Shown: in pieces, positions 44,249 through 53,768 of the stretch
How positions within the stretch are numbered: position 1 is the stretch's first letter
Layout: every line of letters begins with the position of its first letter
Source of the DNA: Tenuifilum sp. 4138str
GTDB lineage: Bacteria > Bacteroidota > Bacteroidia > Bacteroidales > Tenuifilaceae
DNA: 64,000 nucleotides
Assembly (NCBI RefSeq): GCF_041102575.1
Contig: NZ_JBGCUE010000008.1
Location: forward strand, 1 to 64,000
Reading direction: 5' to 3'
Program-made: the position numbers and the translations under genes
The notes under the pieces: generated by a model
The model's input: only the letters and a program-made list of their open reading frames with translations
What the model was told of the DNA's origin: nothing
The model's database searches: none

Positions 44249-46726
44249 CTAAACGTCAAGGTCAACCACCGTAATTCCTGCCCCGCCAAACTCCACATGT
44301 TCGTCGCTAAAGTTTTTTACGCCCGGCGTAGCCTTTAAAAAGTCACGAATTACCTGCTTGAGAATTCCATTTCCTTTCCCATGTAGAATTCGCACCCGGT
44401 TGAACCCGAGCATCAGGGCATCATCTATTAAATCCTGAACTGCTTCAAGGGCCTCTTCGGCCCTGTATCCTCGTACATCAATATCGGACTTGAAGTTTAA
44501 CCTCCGCTTATAAACGTCGAATCCAGTGATTAAAGTTGGTTTCTGCTTTGCCGCTTCACGGTATTCTCCCGTTGATATTTTCTTGAGTTTATTTACCTTA
44601 ACTACGGTTATCATTCCGCCTATGGCAACCGATGCGCTTTTATCGCTAATGCTAATCACCTCGCCAACCATATCGCTTCCTTCCACTTTCACCTTATCGC
44701 CGGGTTCTATTGCTTTTACTTCATCCTCCTTTACAGGTTTGCTTGTTATGGTCTCTTTTTGCTGATTCTTTCGTGCTTTTCTTTCCTGCCGTTGCTTAAT
44801 AAGTTCCATTTTACGCTCAATTAGAGCGTTAGTGGTTTCTGGATTTTCTATTTCGATTTTTAAATTTTCTAGCTCTTTTCTGGCCTCGCGCGTTCGTTCC
44901 TTATCAGCGTTAGTTTCCTTAATGGTTCTAATAGTGTTTTCAATTTGTTTGTTCACGTTGGCCAGTAATTCCTGGGCTTCCTTTTTTGCAGTAGCAAAAA
45001 TCTCCTTACGTTTTTTCTCTAGCTCTTCCAGTTCCTTTTGGAGTTTTTCCTCAGCCTCTTCGGCTCGTTTATTGGCAAGCCTTATGCTTTCGCGTTTCTT
45101 TTCCCAGTATCGTTTGTCGCGCGATATCTCACGCAGATGCTTTTCAAAGGTGATGTAATCGGAGCCCACCTTCTGTGATGCCACATCCAAAACCTTTTCC
45201 GGAAGTCCAATTTTTCTTGCAATTTCAAATGCAAAGCTACTGCCGGGCTTGCCAATTTCAAGCTTAAACAGGGGCTCAATACGTTCGTTGTCAAAAAGCA
45301 TGGCTCCGTTTACAATGCCAGGTGTATTGGCGGCAAAATGTTTAAGGTTGGAGTAGTGAGTTGTAATAACCCCAAAAGTTCCTTTGTTGCATAGCTCTTG
45401 AAGAATTGCCTCGGCTATTGCTCCTCCAGCGGTAGGTTCAGTTCCAGCCCCAAACTCATCAATTAGCACAAGGCTTTGGCCATCGGCATGCCTAAGCATT
45501 TGTTTCATGTTGATTAGGTGCGAGCTGTAAGTGCTTAGGTCATTCTCTAACGACTGCTCATCGCCAATATCGATGAAAATCTTTGAAAATATTCCCATTT
45601 CGGAATTTTCCAAAACACACGGAAGGAAACCGCATTGTAGCATGTACTGCAGTAACCCAACCGTTTTTAAACAAACCGATTTGCCCCCGGCATTAGGGCC
45701 CGATATCAGTAGAATCCTATCGTTTAGGTTCAGCTCAATATCGAGCGGAACAATCCTTTTCCCCTCTCTTTTAAGGCTCAGCTGTAGAATTGGATGTCGG
45801 GCTTGACGAAGGTATATTACCGTTGAGTTACTGTTTAGTATGGGCTTAACCCCATCAAACTCCATGGCTAGTAGCGCTTTTGCCCTGATGAAATCAATTT
45901 CGCCTATGAAATCGTAGGCAGTAAGCAGCTCCGGCAGGTACGGTCTTATACTATCGGCTAGTTCAATCAGTATTCTAACTATTTCACGCCTCTCCTCGTA
46001 CTCAAGTTCCCGAATTTCATTGTTAAGTTCAACCACTTCAACGGGCTCAATGAAAACGGTTTTGCCGGTAGCCGACTCGTCATGAACAATCCCCTTTAGT
46101 TTCCTTTTGTTTGCAGCCGCAACGGGAATAACCACCCGTCCTTCGCGGACTGTTGGCTGTGTGTCAGCTTCAACAACTCCTTGTTCGCGAGCGCTGCGCA
46201 TTATTCCTTGCACTAGCTTGTTTACCGATGCTTCCTTTGCTCTTATGCTTGCTCTAATTTCGGCCAGCTTTGTCGATGCATTATCCTTTATTCGACCGTA
46301 TCTGTCCAGAATGCTGTCAATACGTTCAATAACATAAGGGTAGTAGTTTATTCCTGTTGCAAGCTTCGCAATTGCTGGGTATTTATCCGATACCCTTTTC
46401 ACAAATGCAAGAAGTTGCTTTATGGTATCCAGCGAGCGCCGTAGCTGTTGTAGCTCATTCTCATCGAGCCATTGCCCTTCCACATTAAGTTTACGTAGGG
46501 CATGAGTAACATCAATAAAGCCATCGGTGGGGAAGCCATCCTCCATCTGGCAGATAGTCTTCATTTCATGGGTTTGCTCAATCCATTCAAAAACAATGTC
46601 AGGATTGGTGTTGAATCCGGCATCCCTTACTCGCTGTTCGCCAAGTTCACATAGGCAGTGCGCAAGCGTTAACTCGCGAACCTTATCAAATCCAACCTTT
46701 TGCTCAAAGGTATCGGGGTAAATCAT
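44249..46726 (-). CDS. mutS2: Endonuclease MutS2
   Basis: The 825-residue protein has an N-terminal MutS lever/core region, an ABC-type ATPase (GPNAGGKSVCLKTVG near 340, LIDEFGAGTEP near 415), a long charged coiled coil (about 520-650), a KOW-like region and a C-terminal Smr nuclease domain (DIDVRGYRAEEAL, LHGKGNGIL). The family acts on branched DNA or collided ribosomes, not in mismatch repair. It is a single-gene unit; a -7-like TAACTTTG lies on the minus strand at 46752-46759, 26 bp upstream. Confidence 0.95.
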   Translation of the reverse strand: MIYPDTFEQKVGFDKVRELTLAHCLCELGEQRVRDAGFNTNPDIVFEWIEQTHEMKTICQMEDGFPTDGFIDVTHALRKLNVEGQWLDENELQQLRRSLDTIKQLLAFVKRVSDKYPAIAKLATGINYYPYVIERIDSILDRYGRIKDNASTKLAEIRASIRAKEASVNKLVQGIMRSAREQGVVEADTQPTVREGRVVIPVAAANKRKLKGIVHDESATGKTVFIEPVEVVELNNEIRELEYEERREIVRILIELADSIRPYLPELLTAYDFIGEIDFIRAKALLAMEFDGVKPILNSNSTVIYLRQARHPILQLSLKREGKRIVPLDIELNLNDRILLISGPNAGGKSVCLKTVGLLQYMLQCGFLPCVLENSEMGIFSKIFIDIGDEQSLENDLSTYSSHLINMKQMLRHADGQSLVLIDEFGAGTEPTAGGAIAEAILQELCNKGTFGVITTHYSNLKHFAANTPGIVNGAMLFDNERIEPLFKLEIGKPGSSFAFEIARKIGLPEKVLDVASQKVGSDYITFEKHLREISRDKRYWEKKRESIRLANKRAEEAEEKLQKELEELEKKRKEIFATAKKEAQELLANVNKQIENTIRTIKETNADKERTREARKELENLKIEIENPETTNALIERKMELIKQRQERKARKNQQKETITSKPVKEDEVKAIEPGDKVKVEGSDMVGEVISISDKSASVAIGGMITVVKVNKLKKISTGEYREAAKQKPTLITGFDVYKRRLNFKSDIDVRGYRAEEALEAVQDLIDDALMLGFNRVRILHGKGNGILKQVIRDFLKATPGVKNFSDEHVEFGGAGITVVDLDV

Positions 46727-47026
46727 TGTAAATGCAAAATGTTAGTTTGTGCAAAGTTAGCGATTTGATACCGATGTGGATGAAAATTTGTTGCTTGAAG
46801 TATAGAAAATAACTCATTCTATTTATGGTTAATGTATTGAAAGGCTATAGGTTTCAGTTGTCAAAACCTGAATTATTATGGTTTAGAATGCAATTGCGAT
46901 TGTAATCCTGAGTTATTCATGTTTCGGATACCATTATGTTAATGCTATAATTTGATGTTGATTTTTTTTATAACTTACACATCAATTAGTTCAAATCAGT
47001 AGCCAACATTTTAAAAAAAACTATCT
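46727..47026. other. Divergent promoter region mutS2/chemotaxis transducer
   Basis: A 300-bp gap between divergent genes. The minus strand has TAACTTTG at 46752-46759 as a likely -7 element for mutS2. The rest is AT-rich, and no clear promoter was found for the transducer gene at 47027. No other feature is visible. Confidence 0.45.
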
Positions 47027-48157
47027 ATGGACTTCATAATTAGTTTACTTATCAGCACTCTAGTTTCGGGAGTGGCCGCTGCAATTCTCCTTAGCAGGGT
47101 TTATAAGAATAGCATATTTGTGAAAGTTGGCATTGTTTGGCTAATAAACCTGCTGTTCATCATGACAACGGTGAGCATCAGGGTGAAATTTTACGATGGC
47201 GACACATTGATTCGTTACGTGATGCTTGCCGTTAACGTGCTTTTCAGCGTGCTATGCTTTTATTACGCAACCATAAAAGTGGTTCGTCCGCTATCAAGGG
47301 CAATTGATAAGCTTTACAAGCTAGCCGAGGGCGATTTTAACATTCCCGATGACGATACAAATGTCAACCCCAAAACCGATTTGGGTCAGCTTATTCAGGC
47401 TACCAGTATGATAAAGGATAACTTTGGGCGAATTGTTTTGCAAATCCAAAATAACGTGAGCAGGTTACGCGACATGAGCGATGAGCTAAACACCATTTCA
47501 AGCCAGTTGGCTGAAGGGGCTGCTGAGGAATCATCGTCAATTGAGGAGATATCATCGTCCATGGAGCAAATTGCTGCCCATATTGAAAGGAATGCCGATA
47601 ACTCTAAGCAAACCGAGGTTTACTCGCGCAAGGTTCTTGATGGCGTTAAAAATCTGAACAAATCGGCTGAGGAGAATTTGGAGTCCATCAACCACATTGC
47701 TCAAAAAATCAATGTTATAACCGATATAGCCTTTCAAACCAACATACTTGCACTTAATGCAGCCGTTGAGGCAGCCCGTGCAGGTGCACATGGCAAGGGC
47801 TTTGCCGTGGTTGCTGCTGAGGTGCGTAAACTTGCTGAAACAAGCAAGCTGGCCGCCGATGAAATAGTTCAGCTAGCAGGTAAAAGTGTGAATGTTGCCC
47901 AGCATACTCAGGTCATGCTTAACGAGCTTATTCCTGATATTACACGAACCACCAATCTGGTTGAGGAGATTACATCTGCAAGTATTGAGCAGCACGTAGG
48001 TGTTGAGCAGGTTAATAATGCCATTCAACAGCAAAATGTTGTTGCACAGCAAAATGTTGCTATCAGCGAGGAGGTTGTTACAACCAGTAATAAACTTTCA
48101 GAGTTTGCAAACCAATTTGTGGAATTGGTATCGTATTTTAAGATTCGGAAGGAATAG
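47027..48157 (+). CDS. Methyl-accepting chemotaxis-type transducer without sensor domain
   Basis: The 376-residue protein has three N-terminal membrane helices (about 1-25, 30-50 and 60-90), then a HAMP-like stretch and a long coiled coil. The hairpin tip carries the conserved [28 protein letters not shown] (about residues 235-262). No periplasmic or cytoplasmic ligand-binding domain and no C-terminal CheR-binding pentapeptide are present. With no che genes nearby, it may signal membrane state or partner with another sensor. It is followed by repeats. Confidence 0.85.
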   Translation: MDFIISLLISTLVSGVAAAILLSRVYKNSIFVKVGIVWLINLLFIMTTVSIRVKFYDGDTLIRYVMLAVNVLFSVLCFYYATIKVVRPLSRAIDKLYKLAEGDFNIPDDDTNVNPKTDLGQLIQATSMIKDNFGRIVLQIQNNVSRLRDMSDELNTISSQLAEGAAEESSSIEEISSSMEQIAAHIERNADNSKQTEVYSRKVLDGVKNLNKSAEENLESINHIAQKINVITDIAFQTNILALNAAVEAARAGAHGKGFAVVAAEVRKLAETSKLAADEIVQLAGKSVNVAQHTQVMLNELIPDITRTTNLVEEITSASIEQHVGVEQVNNAIQQQNVVAQQNVAISEEVVTTSNKLSEFANQFVELVSYFKIRKE

Positions 48158-48225
48158 ATTCTGTTTGTTGATTCATCGACTGTATTTTTCAATTAAAAAA
48201 TTTTGGTTTAACTGTTCACTTTTAC

Positions 48226-48300
48226 AATTCCTCTAACTTCCTCTAACTCCATCCCATTCTATCTATTCCGACTCATTCCGATTCATTCCGACTCATTCCA
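48226..48300. repeat. Composite repeat (TTCCTCTAAC + CATTCCGA units)
   Basis: Two units of TTCCTCTAAC are followed by a linker and four ATTCCGA(C/T)TC units. The order and wording match 26354-26440, and the reverse complement of 836-935. It lies in the 176-bp gap between the convergent transducer and Tex genes. Confidence 0.7.
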
Positions 48301-48333
48301 TAAAATTCATGTCACTTGGTGTAAATGCATTTC

Positions 48334-50478
48334 TTACTGCTCCACATCCTTCATTGATAGTTGAATCCTTTTTCTGGGAATATCAACCTCAAGTACTTTC
48401 ACCTTTACGTGTTGGTGTAACTTAACAACATCAAGCGGGTTTGATACAAATCGGTTGGCCATTTGCGATATATGTACCAGCCCATCTTGCTTAACACCTA
48501 TATCAACAAATACTCCAAAATTGGTGATATTGGTAACTATCCCGGGCAGTACCATCCCGGGCTTAAGGTCATCAATGCTAAAAACACCTTCGGCAAATTC
48601 AAATACCTTGATAGCTTTACGTGGGTCACGACCGGGCTTTGAGAGCTCCTGCATTATGTCGTTTAGTGTGGGCAGGCCTACCTTGTCGGTTACATATTTT
48701 TCAAGCTTGATTTTTGTCCTTAGCTCCTCATTCCTGATTAGGTCCACTACTGAGCAGCCCAAATCGGCTGCCATTTTTTCAACAATATGGTAGCTTTCCG
48801 GATGAACAGCTGTGTTATCGAGTGGGTTTTCAGCCTCGGCAATTCTAAGGAATCCCGCACATTGTTCAAACGCCTTTTCGCCCAGGCGTGGAACCCTTTT
48901 TAGCTCATCTCTGCTTCTAAATGCGCCATTTTGGGCTCGGTATTCAACAATGTTTTTTGCCAGCTGGGGTCCAAGCCCGGAAACGTACGTTAGTAGGTGC
49001 TTGCTGGCTGTGTTCAGGTGAACCCCAACGTGGTTAACACAGCTTTCCACAACCTGGTCAAGGCTACCTTTCAGCTTGGTTTGGTCAACATCGTGCTGGT
49101 ATTGGCCTACGCCAATCGACTTGGGGTCTATCTTAACCAGCTCGGCCAACGGGTCCATTAGGCGACGGCCAATTGAAACCGCTCCCCGAACGGTTACATC
49201 GTATTCTGGGAATTCCTCGCGAGCCACCGGCGAAGCCGAGTATACCGATGCTCCATCCTCGCTAACAACAAAAACCTTTACATCGCGGTTAAACCTAATT
49301 CGTTTAATCAATGCCTCGGTCTCACGACTTGCTGTTCCGTTACCAATTGCAATAGCTTCAATCTTATAGGTATCAACCAATGCCGATATCTTACTCATGG
49401 CCTTCCCTTGCTCGCTTTGGGGTGGGTGTGGAAAAACGGTTTCGTTATGCAGTAGGTTTCCCTGTGGGTCAAGGCAAACCACCTTGCATCCTGTTCGGTA
49501 GCCTGGGTCAATGGCAAGCACGCTTTTTTGACCAAGGGGTGGCGAGAGTAAGAGTTGCCTCAGGTTTTCAGCAAAAACCCTTATGGCCTCATCGTCAGCT
49601 TTTTCCTTTAGTGCGGCGGTAAATTCGTTTTCAATCGATGGTTCAATAAGTCGTTTGTAGCTGTCGGCTATTGCTAGCTTTAGCTGTTCGGCGGCTTCGC
49701 CGTTTGAACGGATAAATACACGCTCCAGCTCTTCAATAACAGGCTCAGTTGGAGGAGTTATGCTAACCCGCAGGTATCCTTCGTCCTGCCCGCGCTGCAT
49801 CGCCAAGAACCTGTGCGATGCACATCGCTTCACCTCCTCCTCCCAGTTAAAGTAGTCGGAGTACTTAATGCCCTCCGTTTCCTTGCCCTTTACCACCTTC
49901 GACTTTATGATGGCCGATTTTCGGAAATGCTTTCGGGCCACGTTTCGCGCTTTCTCATCTTCGCTAACCCACTCCGCAATAATATCGCGTGCGCCGGCAA
50001 GCGCTTCGTCAGCATCGGCAACTTTATCGTTTATAAAGGCTTCTGCCTTAGCAAGTATGTTCCTTTCCTGCTGTTTAAAAATCAGTAAGGCTAAGGGTTC
50101 TAATCCTTTCTCCTTGGCAATGGTTGCCTTAGTTCTTCGCTTGGGTTTGTAGGGTAGGTAGATATCTTCCAGTTCGGTAGGGTTATAGCAGGCAATAATT
50201 CTTGCTCTAAGTTCATCGGTTAGCTTTCCTTGCTCTACAATGGTGGAAAGTATAGTTTCCTTTCGTTTGTCGAGTTCTGAATACTTAACGGATAGGTCAC
50301 GGATAGCAGTAATTTGTGTTTCATCAAGGTTCCCAGTCATCTCCTTACGGTAGCGGCTTATGAAAGGGATTGTAGCACCCTCATCAAGTAGCTTAATGGT
50401 GTTCGCAACTCCTCGGCTGTTAATGTTAAGTTCAGCTGCTATCAGTTCTACGTGCTTGGTTTTACTTGCTATCTCCAT
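48334..50478 (-). CDS. tex: Tex-like RNA-binding transcription accessory protein
   Basis: From the ATG at 50478 the protein has 714 residues. The Tex layout is complete: N-terminal helical region, YqgF-like nuclease-fold domain (AIDPGYRTGCKVVCLD near 320), helix-hairpin-helix region (YVSGLGPQLAKNIVEYR near 495), and a C-terminal S1 domain (GIVTNITNFGVFVDIGVKQDGLVHIS near 640). The protein associates with RNA polymerase and nucleic acids. It is monocistronic and convergent with the transducer gene. Confidence 0.95.
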   Translation of the reverse strand: MEIASKTKHVELIAAELNINSRGVANTIKLLDEGATIPFISRYRKEMTGNLDETQITAIRDLSVKYSELDKRKETILSTIVEQGKLTDELRARIIACYNPTELEDIYLPYKPKRRTKATIAKEKGLEPLALLIFKQQERNILAKAEAFINDKVADADEALAGARDIIAEWVSEDEKARNVARKHFRKSAIIKSKVVKGKETEGIKYSDYFNWEEEVKRCASHRFLAMQRGQDEGYLRVSITPPTEPVIEELERVFIRSNGEAAEQLKLAIADSYKRLIEPSIENEFTAALKEKADDEAIRVFAENLRQLLLSPPLGQKSVLAIDPGYRTGCKVVCLDPQGNLLHNETVFPHPPQSEQGKAMSKISALVDTYKIEAIAIGNGTASRETEALIKRIRFNRDVKVFVVSEDGASVYSASPVAREEFPEYDVTVRGAVSIGRRLMDPLAELVKIDPKSIGVGQYQHDVDQTKLKGSLDQVVESCVNHVGVHLNTASKHLLTYVSGLGPQLAKNIVEYRAQNGAFRSRDELKRVPRLGEKAFEQCAGFLRIAEAENPLDNTAVHPESYHIVEKMAADLGCSVVDLIRNEELRTKIKLEKYVTDKVGLPTLNDIMQELSKPGRDPRKAIKVFEFAEGVFSIDDLKPGMVLPGIVTNITNFGVFVDIGVKQDGLVHISQMANRFVSNPLDVVKLHQHVKVKVLEVDIPRKRIQLSMKDVEQ

Positions 50479-50535
50479 AAATTTCAATTTTCATCGCAAA
50501 AAAACGAAATTATATTTTGGCTTGCAAACAAAAAA

Positions 50536-50563
50536 AACGGCCACCTAAATAAAAGTAGCCGTT
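50536..50563 (-). terminator. Terminator downstream of the P5C dehydrogenase gene
   Basis: On the minus strand the stem AACGGCTAC pairs with GTGGCCGTT (one mismatch, 10-nt loop) and is followed by a run of T. It lies 21 bp after the pruA-like stop codon. Confidence 0.75.
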
Positions 50564-50583
50564 CTTAATTTTATGAATTTATG

Positions 50584-52227
50584 CTATTCGCCACAGCGGG
50601 CATTAGTCATGTAGGGGTATCTGTAATCGGTTGGTGGGTTTAGGTTTTCCTTGATAGTTCGGGGGCTTGTCCAGCGAATCAGGTTGAAAGGGCCACCGGC
50701 CTTATCGTTGGTTCCACTTGCACGAGCGCCACCAAAGGGTTGTTGTCCTACCACAGCCCCTGTGGGTTTATCGTTAAAGTAGAAATTACCAGCCGAGTAT
50801 CGCAGTACCCTGCATGCCTTGTTCAATGCTTGCCTGTCGGACGAGAATATTGCACCCGTAAGCGCATACGGTGAGGTTTTATCGCAAAGCTCAAGCGTTT
50901 CCTCAAACTTCTCATCGGGGTAAACGTATATGGTCAGCACTGGGCCAAATATTTCCTCTTCCATCGTCACAAAGTGTGGGTCGGTTGTTACTATGATTGT
51001 TGGCTCCACAAAGTAACCCTTGCTTTTATCGCCCTTGCCTCCGGCAATTATTTCAGCAGCATCGGATTGCTTTGCTTTTTCAATGTAGCTCATAATATTG
51101 TCGAACGATGCCTCGTCAATAACTGCGTTTACAAATGTTTCGTAGTCGGTAGGGTCACCCATGTTGATCTCATGCATAATGCCTAGTATGTTTTTCTTAA
51201 ATTCCGGCCAAAGTGACTCTGGAATGTATGCCCTCGATGCTGCTGAGCATTTTTGCCCCTGGTACTCAAAGGCACCCCGAACGGCAGCAATCACTGCCTG
51301 GTTTATGTTGGCGCTAGGGTGAACAAAAATGAAATCCTTACCGCCCGTTTCTCCAACTAGTTTGGGGTACGAACGGTATTTAGCTATGTTGTTGCTAACC
51401 GCTTTCCAAAATGTGTTGAATGTTGCTGTTGAACCGGTAAAGTGGATTCCTGCAAGCATTGGATGGTTGAACACCGCATTGCCAATGGCAGAGCCCTTGC
51501 CCGGTATAAAGTTGATTACACCATCGGGAACTCCGGCCTCCTTGTAAATTTGCATGAGTATGTAGTTCGAAAGTAGTGCGGTTGAAGCTGGTTTCCAAAC
51601 CACAGTATTACCCATCAGCACAGGTGCCATATTCAGGTTCGATGCTATAGCCGTAAAGTTGAATGGGCTTACTGTAAAAATAAATCCTTCCAGCGGCCTG
51701 TATTCCAACCTGTTTATTGTTCCGGTTTCTGAAATGGGTTGCTGGTTGTAAATCTCAGAGATATAGTGAGCATTGAATCTCAAAAAATCAATTGTTTCGC
51801 ATGCGGCATCAATCTCAGCCTGGTAAACGTTTTTGCCCTGTCCAAGCATGGTTGCTGCATTTAACGTGGCTCGATATTTTTTTGATATCAGTTCGGCCAC
51901 CTTAAGTGTGATGCTCAAGCGCTCAACCCACGATACCTGCGACCAGTACTCATGCGCCTTAAGCGCAGCCTCAATGGCCATATGGGTTTCTTCCTCGCCT
52001 GCAATATGGTACTGGGCTAAAACATGACTGTGATTGTGTGGCATAACCACTTTGCCTAACTTACCTGTTCGAACCTCCTTGCCTCCTATAATAAGCGGTA
52101 TATCCATTACGCTGGATGATAGCCGTTTAATTTCTTTTTCCAGTGCTTCGCGCTCTGGTGAGCAAGGCAGGTAGCTGAGCACCGGTTCGTTTTTTGGTAA
52201 ATCGTACATGAAAATTGCGTTATTCAT
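50584..52227 (-). CDS. pruA: 1-pyrroline-5-carboxylate dehydrogenase
   Basis: The enzyme has 547 residues from the ATG at 52227. It is an aldehyde dehydrogenase of the L-glutamate gamma-semialdehyde type that makes glutamate from proline or ornithine catabolism using NAD. The active-site Glu lies in LVGETGGKDF near 293 and the catalytic Cys in GQKCSAASRAY near 327; SPFNFTAIASNLNMAP near 190 is specific to this subfamily. Its product feeds the glutamate dehydrogenase encoded at 7.9-9.2 kb. No proline dehydrogenase is adjacent. Confidence 0.94.
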   Translation of the reverse strand: MNNAIFMYDLPKNEPVLSYLPCSPEREALEKEIKRLSSSVMDIPLIIGGKEVRTGKLGKVVMPHNHSHVLAQYHIAGEEETHMAIEAALKAHEYWSQVSWVERLSITLKVAELISKKYRATLNAATMLGQGKNVYQAEIDAACETIDFLRFNAHYISEIYNQQPISETGTINRLEYRPLEGFIFTVSPFNFTAIASNLNMAPVLMGNTVVWKPASTALLSNYILMQIYKEAGVPDGVINFIPGKGSAIGNAVFNHPMLAGIHFTGSTATFNTFWKAVSNNIAKYRSYPKLVGETGGKDFIFVHPSANINQAVIAAVRGAFEYQGQKCSAASRAYIPESLWPEFKKNILGIMHEINMGDPTDYETFVNAVIDEASFDNIMSYIEKAKQSDAAEIIAGGKGDKSKGYFVEPTIIVTTDPHFVTMEEEIFGPVLTIYVYPDEKFEETLELCDKTSPYALTGAIFSSDRQALNKACRVLRYSAGNFYFNDKPTGAVVGQQPFGGARASGTNDKAGGPFNLIRWTSPRTIKENLNPPTDYRYPYMTNARCGE

Positions 52228-52469
52228 AGGTTTCAATGTGTTTTTTTTGTTATCGATATGTAAAAATATGCATAACGGTTGTTTCTTGAAATGACTTTTA
52301 TCAAAAATTGCCTATTTGGAATTAATCTAAATAATTAAACAATGAGAAATTCAAATTGTTTTGAGGTATTAATCAATTTCAACAGAATTTCCGGTAATGC
52401 ATGTCTTTTATAGACATCTTGCGAGATTTTTTTAATGTATTAATCAATGTTGTTTAGTTAAGGTTATTT

Positions 52470-52546
52470 GTCATGTTGCGCGCAAGCGAAACATCTTAAG
52501 GGGTCGATTAGAGATCCTTCGCTACGCTCAGGATGACAAATGAAGT
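52470..52546. repeat. REP-like repeat member
   Basis: The block reads CATGTTGCGCGCAAGCGAAA, a linker aaggggtcgattagag and ATCCTTCGCTACGCTCAGGA followed by TGACA. It matches 662-735 and 53028-53125. Confidence 0.65.
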
Positions 52547-52667
52547 TATTCGTGTAAGTTGCTCGTTGTTCGTTGTTCGTTGTTTGTGAAACCATTGTCA
52601 AGCTGAGCATCTCTTAGTGCCTTCAACTCTTCTTTTATGCAATTCCTTAACCAATACGGAGAGTCAA

Positions 52668-52965
52668 GCACAGTGGCATAAAAGCCTGACCCGGCAATGG
52701 GTCGGGGGTGGAACGTGGCGGTGGGCTTAGTAAGCGATACCACATGAGTCACGCCACAGGCGTGGCGAATAGTATCGCGTTGCAGTTCCACCCACGGGAC
52801 ACCCATCGGGTCAGGCTTTTCAGCCTTGATTTTCTTTGGTTCTTTCTTGTATCAAGACAAGAAAGAACGTGTAAATCGCTCTTTGCCATACTTTTCTGTT
52901 GCGATGCAACGCTTTCCCCTTGCTCTTTGGAAAATGTATTGCGTGCATCGCGATACATTTAAGAA
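52668..52965. repeat. Dispersed ~300-bp repeat, copy B
   Basis: This is the second copy of the 158-460 element, in the same orientation, sharing the perfect 12-bp hairpin (52839-52850 with 52857-52868) and the long imperfect inverted repeat around gcctgacccg/gggtcaggc. The copies differ by scattered substitutions. Both conserve the boundaries AAGC..GGCATAAAAGCC on the left and TGCGTGCATCGC on the right. Confidence 0.75.
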
Positions 52966-53027
52966 TAATCATGGTGTTACAAATATTACGCCCTTACAGG
53001 GCTTGAGACGTTGCTCGTGAAACTATT

Positions 53028-53125
53028 GTCATGTTGAGCGCATGCGAAACATCTCAAGGGAGCGATTAGAGATCCTTCGCTCCCGACTAGGGCGGGACAG
53101 GCCGCTCTGGATGACAAATGGAGTT
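53028..53125. repeat. REP-like repeat member with insertion
   Basis: The member has the same frame as 52470-52546. Between the ATCCTTCGCT and GGATGACA parts, the other members have about 8 bases and this one has about 30 (ccgactagggcgggacaggc and flanks). A shorter fragment lies at 53245-53275. Confidence 0.6.
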
Positions 53126-53393
53126 GACAGTTGATGGTTAATAGTTGATAGTGAAAAAAAGCATTTCACGAAACACTAAAAACCAAACACTACTCTCCAT
53201 CTTCCCTGTAAACTGCACACTGTACACTGCACACTATTCAAAAGCTCCTTCGCTACACTCAGGATGACAGGCATGAATATTTTTGTTAACTAAACCACAT
53301 TGATGTATTAATTGACAATTTTGTTTGCATCCTTGGGGTTGTTTCAATCAAAAATTTCTGACTAAAATCATTTCTAAAAATATTTTAACTGGT

Positions 53394-53401
53394 TAACTTT
53401 G
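53394..53401 (+). promoter_or_regulatory. -7 element for ppnP
   Basis: TAACTTTG matches TAnnTTTG and lies 14 bp before the start codon at 53416. The -33 region is a weak TTTC. Confidence 0.5.
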
Positions 53402-53415
53402 AAAAAAAATAAGTT

Positions 53416-53697
53416 ATGTTTAAAACCAATGAATACTTTGATGGCAAGGTTAAGTCAATAGCCTTTGAAACTGCCGAAGGCAGGGCAACTGTAGGGGTTA
53501 TGGCTCAGGGTGAATACGAGTTTGGTACATCAACCGTGGAGTATATGACCGTTATTTCAGGTCAAATGGACGTTATGCTTCCCGGTGAGTCAACCTGGAA
53601 AACCTACAAGGAGTTTGAAACCTACATTGTTCCCAAGGATGTTAAGTTCAAGGTTCGCGTAAATGGCGATACCGCTTACCGTTGCCTTTACAAGTAA
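53416..53697 (+). CDS. ppnP: Pyrimidine/purine nucleoside phosphorylase PpnP
   Basis: The 93-residue cupin protein has the full length of the PpnP (DUF1255) family. It starts FKTNEYFDGKVKSIAF and includes VGVMAQGEYEFGT, MTVISGQMDVMLPGE and FETYIVPKDVKFKV. The family phosphorolyses a broad range of nucleosides to bases and ribose-1-phosphate. It is monocistronic with its own -7 element and terminator. Confidence 0.95.
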   Translation: MFKTNEYFDGKVKSIAFETAEGRATVGVMAQGEYEFGTSTVEYMTVISGQMDVMLPGESTWKTYKEFETYIVPKDVKFKVRVNGDTAYRCLYK

Positions 53698-53704
53698 AAA
53701 AATT

Positions 53705-53725
53705 AGGGGGAATAATCCCCCTTTT
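53705..53725 (+). terminator. Terminator of ppnP
   Basis: The stem AGGGGGA/TCCCCCT with a 4-nt loop is followed by TTTT, 8 bp after the ppnP stop codon. Confidence 0.8.
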
Positions 53726-53726
53726 G

Positions 53727-53755
53727 TATATTTGCCGATAGGAATGCAATTGCAT
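53727..53755 (+). promoter_or_regulatory. Promoter and palindromic operator of the mod/wtp operon
   Basis: TATATTTG (53727-53734) matches the -7 consensus. A perfect 12-bp palindrome ATGCAATTGCAT (53744-53755) covers the expected transcription start region and ends 13 bp before the start codon of the ModE-like gene. Autoregulation by that regulator is inferred. Confidence 0.5.
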
Positions 53756-53768
53756 ATCAGGTGGGGTT

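Larger units (their letters stand above)
52228..53415. other. 1.2-kb gene-free repeat block
   Basis: The block holds REP-like members at 52470-52546, 53028-53125 and 53245-53275, the copy B repeat at 52668-52965, a GTTGATAGT patch near 53123-53150, short ttgttcgttgttcg runs (52560-52590) and ACTGCACAC repeats near 53208-53235. The order of elements parallels 155-775: large repeat, then tattacgccc...cagggc, then GATCC...GGATGACA, then tttttgttaactaaac. No convincing gene was found. Confidence 0.65.

Noticed and set aside
52546-52962. Open frames in the second repeat copy
   Set aside because: Same repeat as at 158-460; conservation is explained by the repeat itself, not by protein selection.
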